64,000 nt of DNA. Origin: Diphasiastrum complanatum. Lineage: Eukaryota > Streptophyta > Lycopodiopsida > Lycopodiales > Lycopodiaceae. The notes under the pieces were generated by a model. It was not told the origin of the DNA and searched no databases. It worked only from the letters and a program-made list of their open reading frames with translations. A program made the position numbers and the translations under genes. The stretch covers positions 41,813,229 through 41,877,228 of the forward strand of contig CM055102.1 in NCBI GenBank assembly GCA_029204225.1. The letters are read 5' to 3'. Positions 1-15,394 of the stretch are shown here, one piece after another; the stretch's first letter is position 1; each line of letters begins with the position of its first letter.

Positions 1-224
1 AGTTTCTAGAGACAATCCAATCCATTTCTTGGCAAGATTTGTTTGAAAGTAGTTTTCACTTCATCTTATCTTCATTCTAGCTTTGTGAGGGAGTGATAGA
101 ACTGTGATTATAAGTCCATTTGTTGGATTAGAAATCAAATTTGAGTGAAACACTGCAAGTGTGAGACCTTTGTGAGTTTCAAGTCAATCAAATCTATTTC
201 TTGTTTGTAGAAGTCACTAGTAAG

Positions 225-2381
225 ATGGGATTTGCTGGAGCATACCTTCTAGAAGCTAGTGAGAGATTGAATTCTACAAATTATGCTATTTGGAAGGTCA
301 GGATGGAGTCACTCTTGGTGCTCCAAGACCTTTATGAGTTCTTGATTGAAGATGAAGATGAACCTCTAGGTGCACAAGAGTTAGCTAGATACAAGAAGAG
401 ATCTAGACTTGCACTTCATTGTGTGAAGATGAATGTGAGCAATGATTTGTTGAGAGAAGTATCAACATGTACTAGTGCTAAAGAGGCTTGGGAGTCTTTA
501 AAATCAATCTATGAATCTAGTAAGTCTTCAAGAGTACTCATGCTTAGAAATCAGATTTTGCAAAGCATGAGGAGAAGTGAGGAGAGTGCACATGATTATG
601 TACTCAAAATCAAGTCTCTAAATAGGGAGTTGGCTTCCATTGGAGAGAAGATTCATGATGGAGAGCTTGTACAAATTGTCCTTAATGGTCTAGGAGATGA
701 CTTTGCAAATTTGGTCCAAAGTTTTGCCATCCAAGAAACTTTGCCAACTATAGAAAAACTTCACAGTGTATTAGTGGCTGAAGAGTGTAGGATGCTCCAT
801 GCAAAATCTAGGATGAGTTCCTTGTCATTGCAGGATGGTGATGAGAAAGCCAATTTCTCATTCAAGGGCAAAAAGAAGACCAATGGAAAGAAGAAGCATC
901 CAAAGGAGGCCAAAGAAGAGGATGATGCATCAAGCTCAAAGGACAAGTCAAAGCAGAAATGCTTCTTTTGTGGAAGGAAGGGGCATTATGCATCTGAATG
1001 CTACAAGAGGCTAAGAGCACAAGTGGAGGAGGACAAACAAGAAAACCTTGCAAAGGAGGAGGAGGAGGATGAAGTAGATGTATTCTTGATGGCATCTACA
1101 TCCTCACCAACAAGCAATAGCAATTCAAGAGACAATTGGTGGATCGACAATGGGGCTAGCTCCCACATGTCTTGTCAAAAGGACCTTTTCTCAACCTTAC
1201 ACTCTTTCAATGATGCTAAAAAGTTTTTCTTTACTGCAAATGATGAAGAGTGTAGGATAGATGGTGTTGGCACCATCTCTTTGTATCTAGAATCCTCAAA
1301 ATGCATGGATCTAGAAAATGTCCTTTATGTACCGTCAATCACCAAGAATATGCTTACTGTTGGTCTACTCTTGGAAAGTGGTTTGGATGTCCACTTTAAG
1401 CATGGTGTTTGCTTCATCTTGAAGAATGATGTTTGCATTGCAAAGAGATTTAAACATGGAAAATTGTTTAAGTTGGAAACTAGTGTTGCTTTTGAAAGAA
1501 TGAGCTTGGCAAAGGAGGAGATCACTCAAGAGGAGATATTGGCAAAGTGTGATCTTGCTTGCATTGAGGAGGAGCATCAAAAGGAGGAAGATCTTGAGGA
1601 TCAGCCTCAAAGCATGAGAGTTCCAAGGGAGTCCTCAATGACAATGGCCGAGTCATCAAATTGCATGCAAATTGTCCATTCAAGTGTGCATCTTGCAAGG
1701 GTGGTGAGCATTGGAGAGTCTACTATCTTTGAATACTTTTTGGAAAGTAGTAGTAGACATGAGGTGACTTGTTTCTTAACTTTAAGATCCATGGTGTTTA
1801 TTACTTTGTATGACAAGACAATGAAATGGGATGCTTTGAAATCTACATTTGTTGTTGATAAAGCAATTTCATTGGATAACTATTTTTGTAATAGTTTGAA
1901 TAGAGTCATAAAAGATGAAACATCATTTGCTTTGGAAATCTTTGTGTCCACATGCTTTGTGCATGATCATTCCAATGTAAGGACCAAAGATTATCCTATT
2001 TCAATGATAGGAATAATGGTAGTGTTTTGCTCTTCAAGTAGAGATTGTAGAATCTACTTGTTTTCAACCAAAGAATTTGTCAATGGTGGAAATGTGATCT
2101 TTCAAGAGTGGAAGATTTGTAAACTTGAAGAAGCACCTTTGGATCAACACCTTATTCAATTCATTGATGTTTTGGAGTCAAGTCAAGTGGAGGATCAAGC
2201 TCAAGACCCGAGGACTCCAAGAAGAATCTTGAGTATCAAGATGGAGCCATCAAGGCTCAATCATATGGATCAAGCAAGGCAAGTTGTCTTTGGCAACATT
2301 ATTTATGCACTCAATATTTTAATTGATGTATCTTCAAGTGCACAAAATGCCTTGGAATCCATGGCTTGGCATGATGTTTAG
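225..2381 (+). CDS. Copia gag with CCHC knuckle and protease-like domain; long atypical C-terminal tail
   Basis: A 718-codon open frame. I chose the ATG at 225 because the frame upstream of it has no ATG. Residues about 10-200 are a Copia-type gag (UBN2-like), with landmarks IWKVRMESL, ALHCVKMNV and EAWESLKSIYE. A lysine-rich linker leads to a CX2CX4HX4C zinc knuckle at C246-C259 (CFFCGRKGHYASEC). A retropepsin-like segment follows (WWIDNGASSHM). Its catalytic triplet reads D308-N-G instead of the usual D-S/T-G, so proteolysis is doubtful. The GAG-pre-integrase, integrase and RT domains expected next are absent. Instead about 290 further codons stay open with only faint pol-like fragments. 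Nucleic-acid binding and particle assembly are the family role of gag; function of this copy is inferred. It could be a relic that is open by chance. Confidence 0.75.
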   Translation: MGFAGAYLLEASERLNSTNYAIWKVRMESLLVLQDLYEFLIEDEDEPLGAQELARYKKRSRLALHCVKMNVSNDLLREVSTCTSAKEAWESLKSIYESSKSSRVLMLRNQILQSMRRSEESAHDYVLKIKSLNRELASIGEKIHDGELVQIVLNGLGDDFANLVQSFAIQETLPTIEKLHSVLVAEECRMLHAKSRMSSLSLQDGDEKANFSFKGKKKTNGKKKHPKEAKEEDDASSSKDKSKQKCFFCGRKGHYASECYKRLRAQVEEDKQENLAKEEEEDEVDVFLMASTSSPTSNSNSRDNWWIDNGASSHMSCQKDLFSTLHSFNDAKKFFFTANDEECRIDGVGTISLYLESSKCMDLENVLYVPSITKNMLTVGLLLESGLDVHFKHGVCFILKNDVCIAKRFKHGKLFKLETSVAFERMSLAKEEITQEEILAKCDLACIEEEHQKEEDLEDQPQSMRVPRESSMTMAESSNCMQIVHSSVHLARVVSIGESTIFEYFLESSSRHEVTCFLTLRSMVFITLYDKTMKWDALKSTFVVDKAISLDNYFCNSLNRVIKDETSFALEIFVSTCFVHDHSNVRTKDYPISMIGIMVVFCSSSRDCRIYLFSTKEFVNGGNVIFQEWKICKLEEAPLDQHLIQFIDVLESSQVEDQAQDPRTPRRILSIKMEPSRLNHMDQARQVVFGNIIYALNILIDVSSSAQNALESMAWHDV

Positions 2382-2382
2382 T

Positions 2383-2530
2383 TTTGAAGTGTGCTACATG
2401 TATATAGACACATTTATGGAACATCTTGTAAGGGATCTTCTAAGAGGTGGGGAAAGATCCTTCATGGACATCATTCTCTATTGGAGTCTCAAAAGTTCCT
2501 TGTTTGTAGCTGGATTTTTTTAGACACTTC
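2383..2530 (+). pseudogene. Copia RT C-terminus remnant
   Basis: In another frame just after the gag stop, the text around IDTFMEHLVRD and GGERSFMDIILYWSLKSSL lines up with IDTPMEQIVKD and GDERSFEDITLFRSLVGSL of Copia-B. This is the region between RT and RNase H. It shows that the element once had a full pol, lost by deletion or drastic decay. Confidence 0.55.
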
Positions 2531-2583
2531 TAAAAGCATTTATTCATCTAGCAAGAGAGTTGTAGATAGATCAAGCTAAATTT

Positions 2584-2592
2584 GAGGAGGAG
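2584..2592 (+). other. Polypurine tract of Copia-D
   Basis: GAGGAGGAG directly precedes the LTR start TGTGAAGAATTG. Copia-B has the same purine tract and the same LTR start, which supports the boundary. Its role is priming of plus-strand DNA synthesis. Confidence 0.75.
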
Positions 2593-3245
2593 TGTGAAGA
2601 ATTGCCAAAAATTGGCAAATCTAGCTTGATCAAAAACCATGTAGAATAGTGTAAATTGGGTACACAAGTGGGTCCCACACATGTGAGGCCATGATGCCAC
2701 GTGGGAAACCCATTCTAATGTAGGTTAGGTCAAGTCAAGAGAGTTGGTCATGTCTATTTGGTGGGACCTACACCTAAGTTTAAGGTGAAAATTTGACCAA
2801 CTAGCTACCTACCAAGCATAACTCTAGGAAATAGACTAGGGTTTCATTTTAGGTCAAGGAGAGTGAGTTAACTTCCTTATTACATGCTGGAAATCCACCT
2901 AACTTCAAGAAGGAAGTTGAATTTGCTATGTATTCCCTCTCTCCATAGTGAGAAGATAGAAAAATTTTGGAGCTCATTGGCAATCTCAAGCTAGTTCACT
3001 ATGTACATTGAGTTTTTGTGATCCAAATGAAACCAAATCAATTTCTACTTGTTTCTCAGGTTGAAGGCCGTACTAAAGCCTGTAGTACACACGTGTGGGC
3101 TCAGATTTCAATGTTTATCAATGCTTTTGATTGTTAATGCTTGTTGTTTGTCAAATTGCCAATCTAGATCAACTTTTTTGTGTCTAGTTTTTTGATAGAT
3201 TGTTAAGCAAGCATCCAATCACTCTTGTGGATCTTTTGTAGATCA
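2593..3245 (+). repeat. 3' LTR of Copia-D
   Basis: Starts TGTGAAGAATTG after the polypurine tract; the right end, near GTAGATCA, is approximate. A perfect inverted repeat TTGCCAA-AAA-TTGGCAA lies just inside (2602-2618). A CACACGTGTG palindrome is at 3088-3097, about 157 bp from the presumed LTR end, a position similar to one of the palindromes in the Copia-B LTR. Confidence 0.65.
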
Positions 3246-4760
3246 ATTTATGGTCCTAAAGTACAGTACTTTCACACCATCATGTGAAAACATGATTAAA
3301 TCTGGTACTTCATGCGGTAAAACACATCTTTGTAAAATATTGTCTGATCCACTACAATACAATTGTCCTGCAATTAATTGATAAGATTGAGCCTTATGAA
3401 TCAATTGTCTCTTCTGTACTTTTGTCAAGGAGTCATTCGGTTGTCCTAGTATTAGGTACTCAACAATATCCACTGCCCATTCCGGTACTGCTTCAACATA
3501 GAACAATGCAGCATCTGGTAGTTCATCATCCACTTTAGTATTAACTGGTGCATATTCGATTCGTAAAACGTGATCGACAAGATAATGTTGCTTTCCCTTT
3601 CGAACCACAATTCAAAAGTCAAATTCAGTTAATAACAATAACCATCTTGCAATATGTCCAATATTGCACATTTTGTTTACCAAGTAAAGTAACGGCTGAT
3701 GATCCGTATAAAATGCAAAGTGCGTTTCCATGAGGTAGTGACAAAATTTTCGAACAGAAAAAATCATGGCTAACGCTTCACGTTCAGTTGTTGAATAATT
3801 CTTCTCCGAATCTATAAGCTGTCTGCTTGCAAATCGTATAGGATAATCCTTCTTATAGTCATCTAATTGCATCAAAACGGATCCAATGGCGTATTTTGAG
3901 ACATCCGTATGAACATGAAATTCTATCGTCCAATCTGGAGAACGCAGTATTGGGGCTGAAGTTAATGCTTTTTTTTAACTTTTCAAAGGCTTCTAACGCC
4001 TCTATTGGAACAATAGTCAGTTTGTATATAGGTCGTGCTAAATCCGCAAAGAAAATAATAAAAATTCAATAATAGTTCGCATGACCCATAAACACATAAA
4101 CTCCACGAATTGTTGTTGGCGGTGGCAATTCCACAATAACCTTGATCTTAGAATAATATGTGGCAATACCATGTCTCGATATCGCATGTCCAAGCACAAC
4201 TCCGTGGGAAACCCATGACATTTTTCTGGATTTAGAGAAATTTGATATTTGCGGCATCTTTCAAATACTTTCTCCAATCGATCCAGGTGGTTTGTATCTC
4301 TACTATGGACTCCCAGGTCATCCAAGTAAATTTCAAGGAATTTCTGCAGATAATATTTAAAAGCACATTGCATTACTCTTTGGAATGAACTTGGTGCATT
4401 ACAAAGTCCAAACGACATTACTTTGTAAGCATCGGTGCCCTATTTTGTTGCAAAAGCAGTTTTGTGGCGATCTGCAGGTGCAATCTTAACTTGGTTGTAA
4501 CCACTAAATCCATCCAAAAAACTATAAGCTTTCGCTCCACCAAGGCGATCCAAAATGCTTTCAGTAAAAGGTAACGGAAAATGATCCTTCCGCGTCACTT
4601 TGTTCAACGCTTTGAGATTCACACAGATTCTCAATTTCCCATTCTTCTTAGAAACAATGACAATCGGTGAAATCCATTCAGTATGCTCGATCTCATAAAT
4701 GAATCGACGTCAAGCAGTCTCTGAAGTTCTTTCTTTATCAGATCCGCAAATTAGTGTAAG
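3243..4760 (-). pseudogene. Gypsy-G pol remnant: RT, RNase H, start of integrase
   Basis: Minus-strand Ty3/Gypsy pol in several frames. RT begins near 4760-4440 (VNLKALNKVTRKDHFPLPF, FLDGFSGYNQVKIAP) and continues at 4418-4060 (MSFGLCNAPSSFQRVM, catalytic box YLDDLGVHS). RNase H lies at 3875-3612 (SRQLIDSEKN, TTEREALAM, FYTDHQPLLYLVN). The post-RNase H linker is at 3608-3243 and breaks off before the integrase core. At least three frame changes separate these pieces, so no enzyme can be made. YLDDLGVHS is shared with Gypsy-E, placing both in one lineage. gag and protease appear deleted. Confidence 0.85.
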
Positions 4761-5165
4761 AAAGCACACCACTCAACAAGTAGTTTGTTAGACTCAAAAT
4801 TTTTGGCCACAAACTGTTTATTCCGCTGGATAGATCGATTCAAAATCAGTCAGTCAATAACCGTAGCCAGACCAACTTGAATCCAACACCCAAAACATTA
4901 TAGACTTTTGCATGTCATCAAAAACTCCATTAGTATACAAAAAAACAAGCAACAAGCCTCTTGATTTACACATGCAAACCAATAAACATGAATTGGAATT
5001 CTTCTCAAAAACCAGAAAATTCAGAATGAACACAAGACTAATTCTCAACTTCTCCTTCAAAATTAAAACATGACGTTACTCCAAGTGCTTCTATCTTCCC
5101 ATCCCATGTAGAGCTTGCTTCCAACTCCCATCCAAGACCGCATCTTAGCCGGGCTCTGATACCAA
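3246..5165 (-). mobile_element. Gypsy-G, deleted minus-strand Ty3/Gypsy element
   Basis: Spans the pol remnant and about 400 bp of leader-like sequence up to a primer-binding site at its right end. The 3' LTR is not present: the integrase end abuts the Copia-D LTR. The stretch 4760-5150 has no recognisable gag. Confidence 0.7.
5153..5165 (-). other. Primer-binding site of Gypsy-G (initiator-Met tRNA type)
   Basis: Plus-strand GCTCTGATACCAA, that is TTGGTATCAGAGC in the element's sense. This is the standard plant complement to the 3' end of initiator-Met tRNA. TG at 5166 would be the end of the 5' LTR, which continues rightward for an undetermined distance. Confidence 0.7.

Positions 5166-9389
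<4,224 letters not shown>

Positions 9390-9440
<51 letters not shown>
9390..9440. repeat. AG dinucleotide microsatellite, second tract
   Basis: 51 bp of uninterrupted AG/GA repeat. Confidence 0.97.
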
Positions 9441-9442
<2 letters not shown>

Positions 9443-10799
9443 TTTTTCTAGACAATTAATTTTCAGACGACTTTTGAAAATCTTGATCGAGTTCTCAAAA
9501 AGATAAAAAAGTAATAACGTATGTAGATTTTTATGAATGTGCTAGATCACTTTTGAGAGATTCCAATATTCCTACTCTCAGCTAGGCCTTGCCAAATTTT
9601 ATTAAACTTGATTTTACATGGCCAAAATCTTATGGTGGAAGAAAGAAGTATATCTTAATATTTCAACGTTGGGCTTCTTTGTCTTGTGATTTATGCCAAA
9701 TGATTGTAGGGCAAACAAAACAATCATAATGATTATATCCATGGTTTAATCTATGTAGATTTAGAAGAACCTTTCTCTACACATAGTTGCCAAGTCCTCA
9801 AATTTTCTTTGCATTTTGAATGTACCTGTAGAAGCAAAATTTGCCACTCAATGAAATAAACATTGATTTTGTTCAAAATTTTCATTTGAGAAGGAAGTTC
9901 TAAAATAAAAAAGATTTCAAACATGACATTATGTCATGGAAGGGTCTAAGTACCTCACCTCGAGCTTTGCACCTTGGTTGAGCCCTGCCCTCGACCTTGC
10001 TTTATAGGACCCCCAAGGTGGAAGGCCATCGGAACGGGCCCTTCCACCCCCAATCATTTATTCATTTGGTTGAACATACATATTTTGGAGCTCACCTTTA
10101 GCTAAATGATGGTATGTAGGACTTTTATAAGGGACCATGGATCAAATAAAACAAAGGTTAAGACGAGAGTCCACAACAAATGTGAATTATGCATGGTACG
10201 AACCTTCTTCACCTACAAAACTATCTACTACCCCACTCTAGTTTCTTTAGTTTTCTTTAATATGTTGGAAGATGAAGAGGGTTACCATGGTAATAATGAA
10301 TGATTGTATATTAAACGCTTACACATTAGAAGTATGTCGGAGGGAGTGGAAAGACAAGGAGGATGATAATGGCAAATAGTATTTAGTTGTTTATTGAAAA
10401 ATTAAGCATCTAAATAAAGAATGTGGAAGATGGAATTGGACTTGAGAGAGCTAAAACTTGTAAGGATGTTTGCATTTTTTTTTTGCGGCGGAGACATTAG
10501 CATCAAAGTTTGTTGTTATGTATTGTTTAACATATACAAGGTAGCATTAGGCAATTTGAAGCAAACTTTTTAATATATCGATATGAATTCGAGGCCGGTT
10601 GATAATGGAGGGAGCACTCTTGTCGAATTGGATTATCTTTGGGAGACAAAACTTGTAAAATTTTGAAAAGCTTTAAGAGAGGTCAATCAAGTTATGTAGG
10701 TCTTTTAGAGCAATAGATTTTTGGTGAGCACCGGTCGCTTCGATTTCTTTCTTTGAAATTTTGATTTTATTTCTTTATATTTTTATAATCGAATCTGGT
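9441..10799. other. Intergenic region
   Basis: I see no supportable gene. A GC-richer patch at about 9955-10050 (CACCTTGG, CCCCCAAGGTGG) recalls the CCTTGG-rich repeats at 17040-17410 but is too short to classify. The far right end becomes T-rich, toward the presumed leader of the zinc finger gene. Confidence 0.4.
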
Positions 10800-11557
10800 T
10801 TTTGAGTTCTTTTTATTGATCTTCTTGAGCTGGTTACGGCACTCGCGAGCATCATTTGTCTGTTACCTGTTCTCTCCCCTCCTGCCTCCTGCATCGCCAT
10901 CGCCAGCGCCATCGCAGCTTGCACTTATTTTGTAGCACACAGTACCTGATTCCTCTGCTCTCCACCGTGCTCGTTGTAGCAGATCTTTCTGGAGGTGGCA
11001 CTTCCATCTCGGCCTTTTCTCCTTTCTTGTGTTGGTCTTTGGACGATGAATCGTCCATAATCCACGCATAACAAAAGAGTCCTGAATGGCCCGAGTTGTT
11101 CTAATCTTAACCATCGCTTCGCATGCCACAATGGCTTTGGAGTTGTAGTTGTTGAGTTTGTCTCAGCCTGCATTGCCCGAACCATTACACTAAGAGTCTC
11201 GTTCTTACAGGTTTTTTGAGAACTAAACATCTGGCACACTTACATATCATGCTTTCGAAACTGCATATCCAGTCTTTTTCTTAGTTCTTCTTCAAGACTA
11301 TTCTGTGACAAATAGACATCAACAGGCACATTTGTAGCGCTGAGGTATTTCTTCAAGGACATTCAAGCAGGTTTTCATTGACGTATTTTGCTAAAGTTCT
11401 TTTTAGCGGGGTAATTTTCCTGCTTAGCTTATGGATCTGCCCTTTTTTCTTCCACATCCTGGAGGTTCATACTACTAGGGTAATGTGTCTTATATTGTAG
11501 TTCGCTGGACGTTGCACAGTTAAGAAGATACTCCATCGGTTTTCGACTCTCAGAAAG
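10800..11557 (+). other. Probable promoter-proximal region and first leader exon of the zinc finger gene
   Basis: Pyrimidine-rich, relatively GC-rich sequence (for example CTCTCCCCTCCTGCCTCCTG near 10872), unlike the flanks and typical of a plant 5' untranslated exon. It ends at a good donor context, AAAG|GTAATT at 11557/11558. I could not identify the TATA box or the transcription start, and short frames on both strands look spurious. Confidence 0.35.
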
Positions 11558-13833
11558 GTAATTTAATGTGCAAGCAGTCGATGCTAATCGTTCTCGTTAC
11601 ATAATGCTTTAGGATAGCTTAAGCTTGTGACGCGTGAATCTAAAGGTTCGGGTGATGTCAAGGAGCGTTTGTGTCGGTTTGTTGTGCACTCAGTAGCCTA
11701 TCTTATGATGATGCCCTTTGCTACGGATTTTTGCAATTCCGTTGCAGCTCTGTTTCTTAGCATACAAAATTCCAAAACTTGTTTCTAGAAACACTAAACT
11801 AAAAATAGTTGTTATGTAGCTGTTAATGATACATGTTGTCTTTTCTGAAATCTGCTAAGTGGTACTGCATCTTATGTCTGGATGCTTCAGCAACTATTTT
11901 GTGTTCTAAACAGTGACAGTGGAACTCATCAATTCATTATATACTGTTAATCCTTTTGATCTTGCTGATTTATAGAGTTATATCTGACTTCTAGTTATTT
12001 TTCTCTAATGTCCTGGTACTTCTAATTTTTGAGTGAGTTAAACTAGTCTTGCTGGAGCTGTAATGTTGGACAAAGCATACGATTCCTTCAAAGAATTACT
12101 TACCTTCAGATAATTCCTCCTGCCATTCTCGACTACAGCCGCCTGCATGTTTTCTGTTCTTTTAGCATATTTCATCTAATGAATACCATAAGAGAGTTCG
12201 TAAAGATGGCGAAATTGCCACTCGTCTAAAGAGAATACGTATATTGTCTCATGGTATTAGCTAGCCTAGCAATCAAACTTTCTTTGGAAAGCTCTTCTCT
12301 CTTCGTCGAATATTTTCTATGCTTCGGTAGCTACTGGCCCTTTTTACTCGAATGGTCCTCGTGAATGGACCACAATCAAAGAACGTTTTGTAAAGTCGAT
12401 TTCATTGAAATTGACCTTCATTTGTGGGAAGTTTCTACTAAATGCATCATGTTAGACTTGAAAAGAGGCGCTAGTTTTTCTTTTGAGCTAAAACTTGTTT
12501 TTCTACTTGCAGTTTGATCATTGGACGAACTAGCTCAAAACCGTAATTGATCCCCGTGAGATAGGGGTTCATGGTTGCTAGTAGTCTTTTTAGATCCGAC
12601 ATGCTTATCGATGGCTTTTTTTTACATTCACGTTTCTCATTATCACAGTTCGTCTGAAATAATTGACCTTATTATTTCCATACAGTCACGACATCAACTG
12701 CTTTACAAAGATGATAAGATCAATTTTCACTTTGCCGTTATCTTGAATCTTTGAGAGCCCCTAAGCATAACAAAAAGTGAAAACGCCACAAATTGGTATG
12801 TTGAAGAAATCAATGCAGTCACAAACTTTCTGTAAGGAGTGTTTCACGACTCTTTATCTTGCTAGCATCTCCGCAAGAAATTAAGTATAAAACTACTCTA
12901 TTGATAACGCATCTTATGTGTTTGAATCCTTCTTGAGATAAGCAGTTCATACAATTAATACATATGAAGCATCCGCCACATCAAGGTCAAATGAACATAT
13001 GAACATAGTGAGGTTATTACGTGTAAAGTCCATCAGCCGATCTCTTTATCCTAGAACGTTTTCTATATAATCAAATTGAAAATCCATTATCATATTTTGC
13101 TAGATACGTCTTGTAACTCTTCACATCTCCGTAGCTGCAAGTAAGGAAATCTTGTGGCTCATAAATCGACTATTTGCAGCATATGGAACTGTTTTGTTCC
13201 CTCGATAATCCGGGCATAAAATGACTGTTATCATGCTATAAATGCAAGAGATGAAAAGGTTTTTGCTCTCGTTCGATAACCTCGAAGATGAGTCTTGTTG
13301 AGAGACAATGAATGGAAAGCTTTCTTATTATCATAAGTCATTTGTGAGCTACAAATATTAGCTGATAATGTCTGTACCAGCCTGTATCACCACGACGTGT
13401 TTGGATATCTTTTACCTCGGTTTTGATATTCGCAAAATTCCTACTCTATCTGGCTATTGTTTTCTCTACATCCGAATTGCATGAATAGCCAATCGATACG
13501 GACATTTTAGATGATGTGTTTGCGCTTTAACTTACATCATGCCTATTTTTGGCTTTGATTGACATGTCTTATCGTAGGGTACAAGTAAAGGATGCTTGCA
13601 AGTATCTTGCTTTGAATTGAGATTTGCGTTGATGGAGGATCCGATCAAGAATTTGGTTGTCTCCCGAGCTAATTACGTTTAGACTCGTGAAATTGTCAGT
13701 GTGAAATGAACTTATCATTTATTTGAAGATACAAGAGTAAAATTCTGGATGTAGTGTAAGATTGACCATTTCGTAGCTTTTTTGATCTTCATAAGTGCTC
13801 AGTTTTACTCATTCGCGCTGGATTTCTCTGCAG
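11558..13833 (+). other. Putative 5' UTR intron of the zinc finger gene
   Basis: T-rich and without ORFs. It is bounded by AAAG|GTAATT at the left and TTTCTCTGCAG|GC at the right (acceptor AG at 13832-13833), with a pyrimidine-rich tract before the acceptor. Long leader introns are common in plant regulatory genes. The acceptor is stronger evidence than the donor, since other donors between 11000 and 11560 are possible. Confidence 0.4.
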
Positions 13834-13982
13834 GCGTACCGAGTTTTCAAACAATATCACGTGTAGACATGCTCGTACCCGAGCTCAACGCAATGTTCAC
13901 CAAGCAGCATAATGCCATCCCATGGCTCTGATATCGCGTCATTATTGGAAGCTTGAAGTCCCCGTTTGTGAAAGATTTTGAT

Positions 13983-13997
13983 ATGGTTATCCCTTGA
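13983..13997 (+). promoter_or_regulatory. Minimal upstream ORF (4 codons) next to the main ATG
   Basis: ATG-GTT-ATC-CCT-TGA encodes MVIP and stops two bases before the main ATG at 14000. Such a short uORF in the leader could lower or tune translation of the zinc finger protein. The effect is inferred; the uORF itself is visible. Confidence 0.45.
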
Positions 13998-13999
13998 AA

Positions 14000-15394
14000 A
14001 TGAGAAGACTCAGTTATGGAAGCGATGCTGCACTGATGTCTTTCAGCTCCTTGATCAGTGCTGGCAGTAGTGCAGTTGCTGATGTGGGTGTGAATACTTG
14101 CGGCGTTCTTTACTCTTCCCACCCTATAATGTTGACAGAGGATTGCATTTATTTGGAATCAAGAAAAAGGTTGCAAGAACCGCTAGATTTAAGCTTAAGC
14201 ATCGGGGATTTTCACACGAAAAGGCTGCATATTGAAACACTTGATGCCGGTCAGGAGCATTTGAACAAATGTGTACGCCTGCCTGCTGAGACATTTGCAT
14301 ACCAGAATAGTCAAAGCGATTTGACTGCAGTACATGCTTCTGTTGTTGCAAACCATGCTGATTTCAATGTTTCTGCTAGTTCTCTGGAGGAACGCAAATA
14401 TAATCAAGTAGTTGATATTCCCGTCGGCTCCAAACACGGGGTACAAAGTTTCGTGAAACTGGATGACACAATGAAAGTTGAAAGGAGTAGATCTCACCAT
14501 CTGCACGGGAAAGAACAGCAATTTGGCAACGACCAATCTAAAGAAACCGCGGGCAGTGCCACTCATACTTCCAAATCAAGCACCACCGGGGACATCGAGT
14601 GTACCAGTGCAGATTGGATGTCCAGTGCCAACTTGTATGAAGGGAGTAAGACATCGCCAGAAACAGGTTCTTCTACACCATATGTGGATAATAGCTGCCA
14701 AGCATCTGAAACTCGTGTGTTTCCTTGTCCTTATTGTCAAAGAAAGTTTACCAGCTCACAGGCTTTAGGAGGGCATCAAAATGCCCACAAGCGCGAGCGC
14801 ACGGCTGCCAGGATGGCACAAAGATCAAATAGCCTTAGTGCTCAAAGTTACAGAGGCCTACCTCCTCTGTATGTCAATGGTTCTAATTTATTCTCTTCAG
14901 AGGCCACTGCAATCAACAGATCTTTGGGAATCACTGCCCATTCCGCAAGCCATACCGTTAATTCTTTGTTAGGAAATGCTATCCGCGGTTTGAGTTCACC
15001 ATCGAACGGACATGGCTGGTCTCGCCCATCAATAACGATGCAGCCTGCTGTTGGTAAATGCTTTCCAGATGATTTATTTACTAGAACGTGCAACCGATCA
15101 AGTGGTACTAAATTCGATGGCTACCAAGATTTTCCAGCTGGTTTGCAGAGCTTCGGTCCACCATTTCGTGAGGCAAGTCCCAGCAGATGGCCTCGAAGCT
15201 TCCACCAAGCAATTCATGAACAAAGCAATGCCAGTAATACAGATGCGACTCTGCAAGATCTTGACAAGGATCACGTAAGAAACACCACCAATCATCAAGA
15301 ATATGAAATGGCACGCTTCACAAACAGATCCTCCAATGAACCCGACCCCTCCATAGAAGAGCTACATGGCTTGGATTTGTCTCTGCGTCTTTAG
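14000..15394 (+). CDS. C2H2 zinc finger protein, single QALGGH finger with EAR motif
   Basis: 464 codons without introns, starting at the first in-frame ATG. One plant-type C2H2 finger spans C243, C246, H259 and H263 (C-X2-C-X12-H-X3-H) and contains the plant-specific QALGGH signature; the basic stretch after it (HKRERTAAR) is typical of the family. The last seven residues, LDLSLRL, are an EAR-type repression motif. A second LDLSLS lies at residues 62-67. The rest is Ser/Asn-rich and probably disordered. Family knowledge: single-finger QALGGH proteins (KNUCKLES, JAGGED, ZFP and GIS relatives) are nuclear repressors of developmental genes that recruit TOPLESS-type corepressors through EAR. At 464 residues it is longer than most angiosperm members. 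Which paralogue it is cannot be settled here. A leader intron and a small uORF lie upstream. Confidence 0.93.
   Translation: MRRLSYGSDAALMSFSSLISAGSSAVADVGVNTCGVLYSSHPIMLTEDCIYLESRKRLQEPLDLSLSIGDFHTKRLHIETLDAGQEHLNKCVRLPAETFAYQNSQSDLTAVHASVVANHADFNVSASSLEERKYNQVVDIPVGSKHGVQSFVKLDDTMKVERSRSHHLHGKEQQFGNDQSKETAGSATHTSKSSTTGDIECTSADWMSSANLYEGSKTSPETGSSTPYVDNSCQASETRVFPCPYCQRKFTSSQALGGHQNAHKRERTAARMAQRSNSLSAQSYRGLPPLYVNGSNLFSSEATAINRSLGITAHSASHTVNSLLGNAIRGLSSPSNGHGWSRPSITMQPAVGKCFPDDLFTRTCNRSSGTKFDGYQDFPAGLQSFGPPFREASPSRWPRSFHQAIHEQSNASNTDATLQDLDKDHVRNTTNHQEYEMARFTNRSSNEPDPSIEELHGLDLSLRL

Larger units (their letters stand above)
1..3245 (+). mobile_element. Copia-D, 5'-truncated Ty1/Copia element
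   Basis: The 3' portion of a plus-strand Ty1/Copia retrotransposon; its 5' LTR and primer site lie left of the window. In order: an untranslated leader (1-224), a long gag/protease frame (225-2381), a short reverse-transcriptase/RNase H scrap (about 2383-2530), a polypurine tract (2584-2592) and a 3' LTR. Integrase and most of RT are missing as recognisable domains, so the element could not move alone. The order gag, protease, remnant, PPT, LTR fits a gag-bearing non-autonomous Copia derivative. The right end is approximate, because the neighbouring Gypsy-G fragment begins where LTR-like sequence stops. Confidence 0.8.

Noticed and set aside
10863-11239. Minus-strand open frames opposite the presumed leader exon
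   Set aside because: Overlapping short frames in several registers over GC-richer leader sequence, with no family features.
13847-15314. Antisense and alternative-frame ORFs over the zinc finger gene
   Set aside because: Shadows of the 464-codon coding frame, which alone carries recognised motifs.
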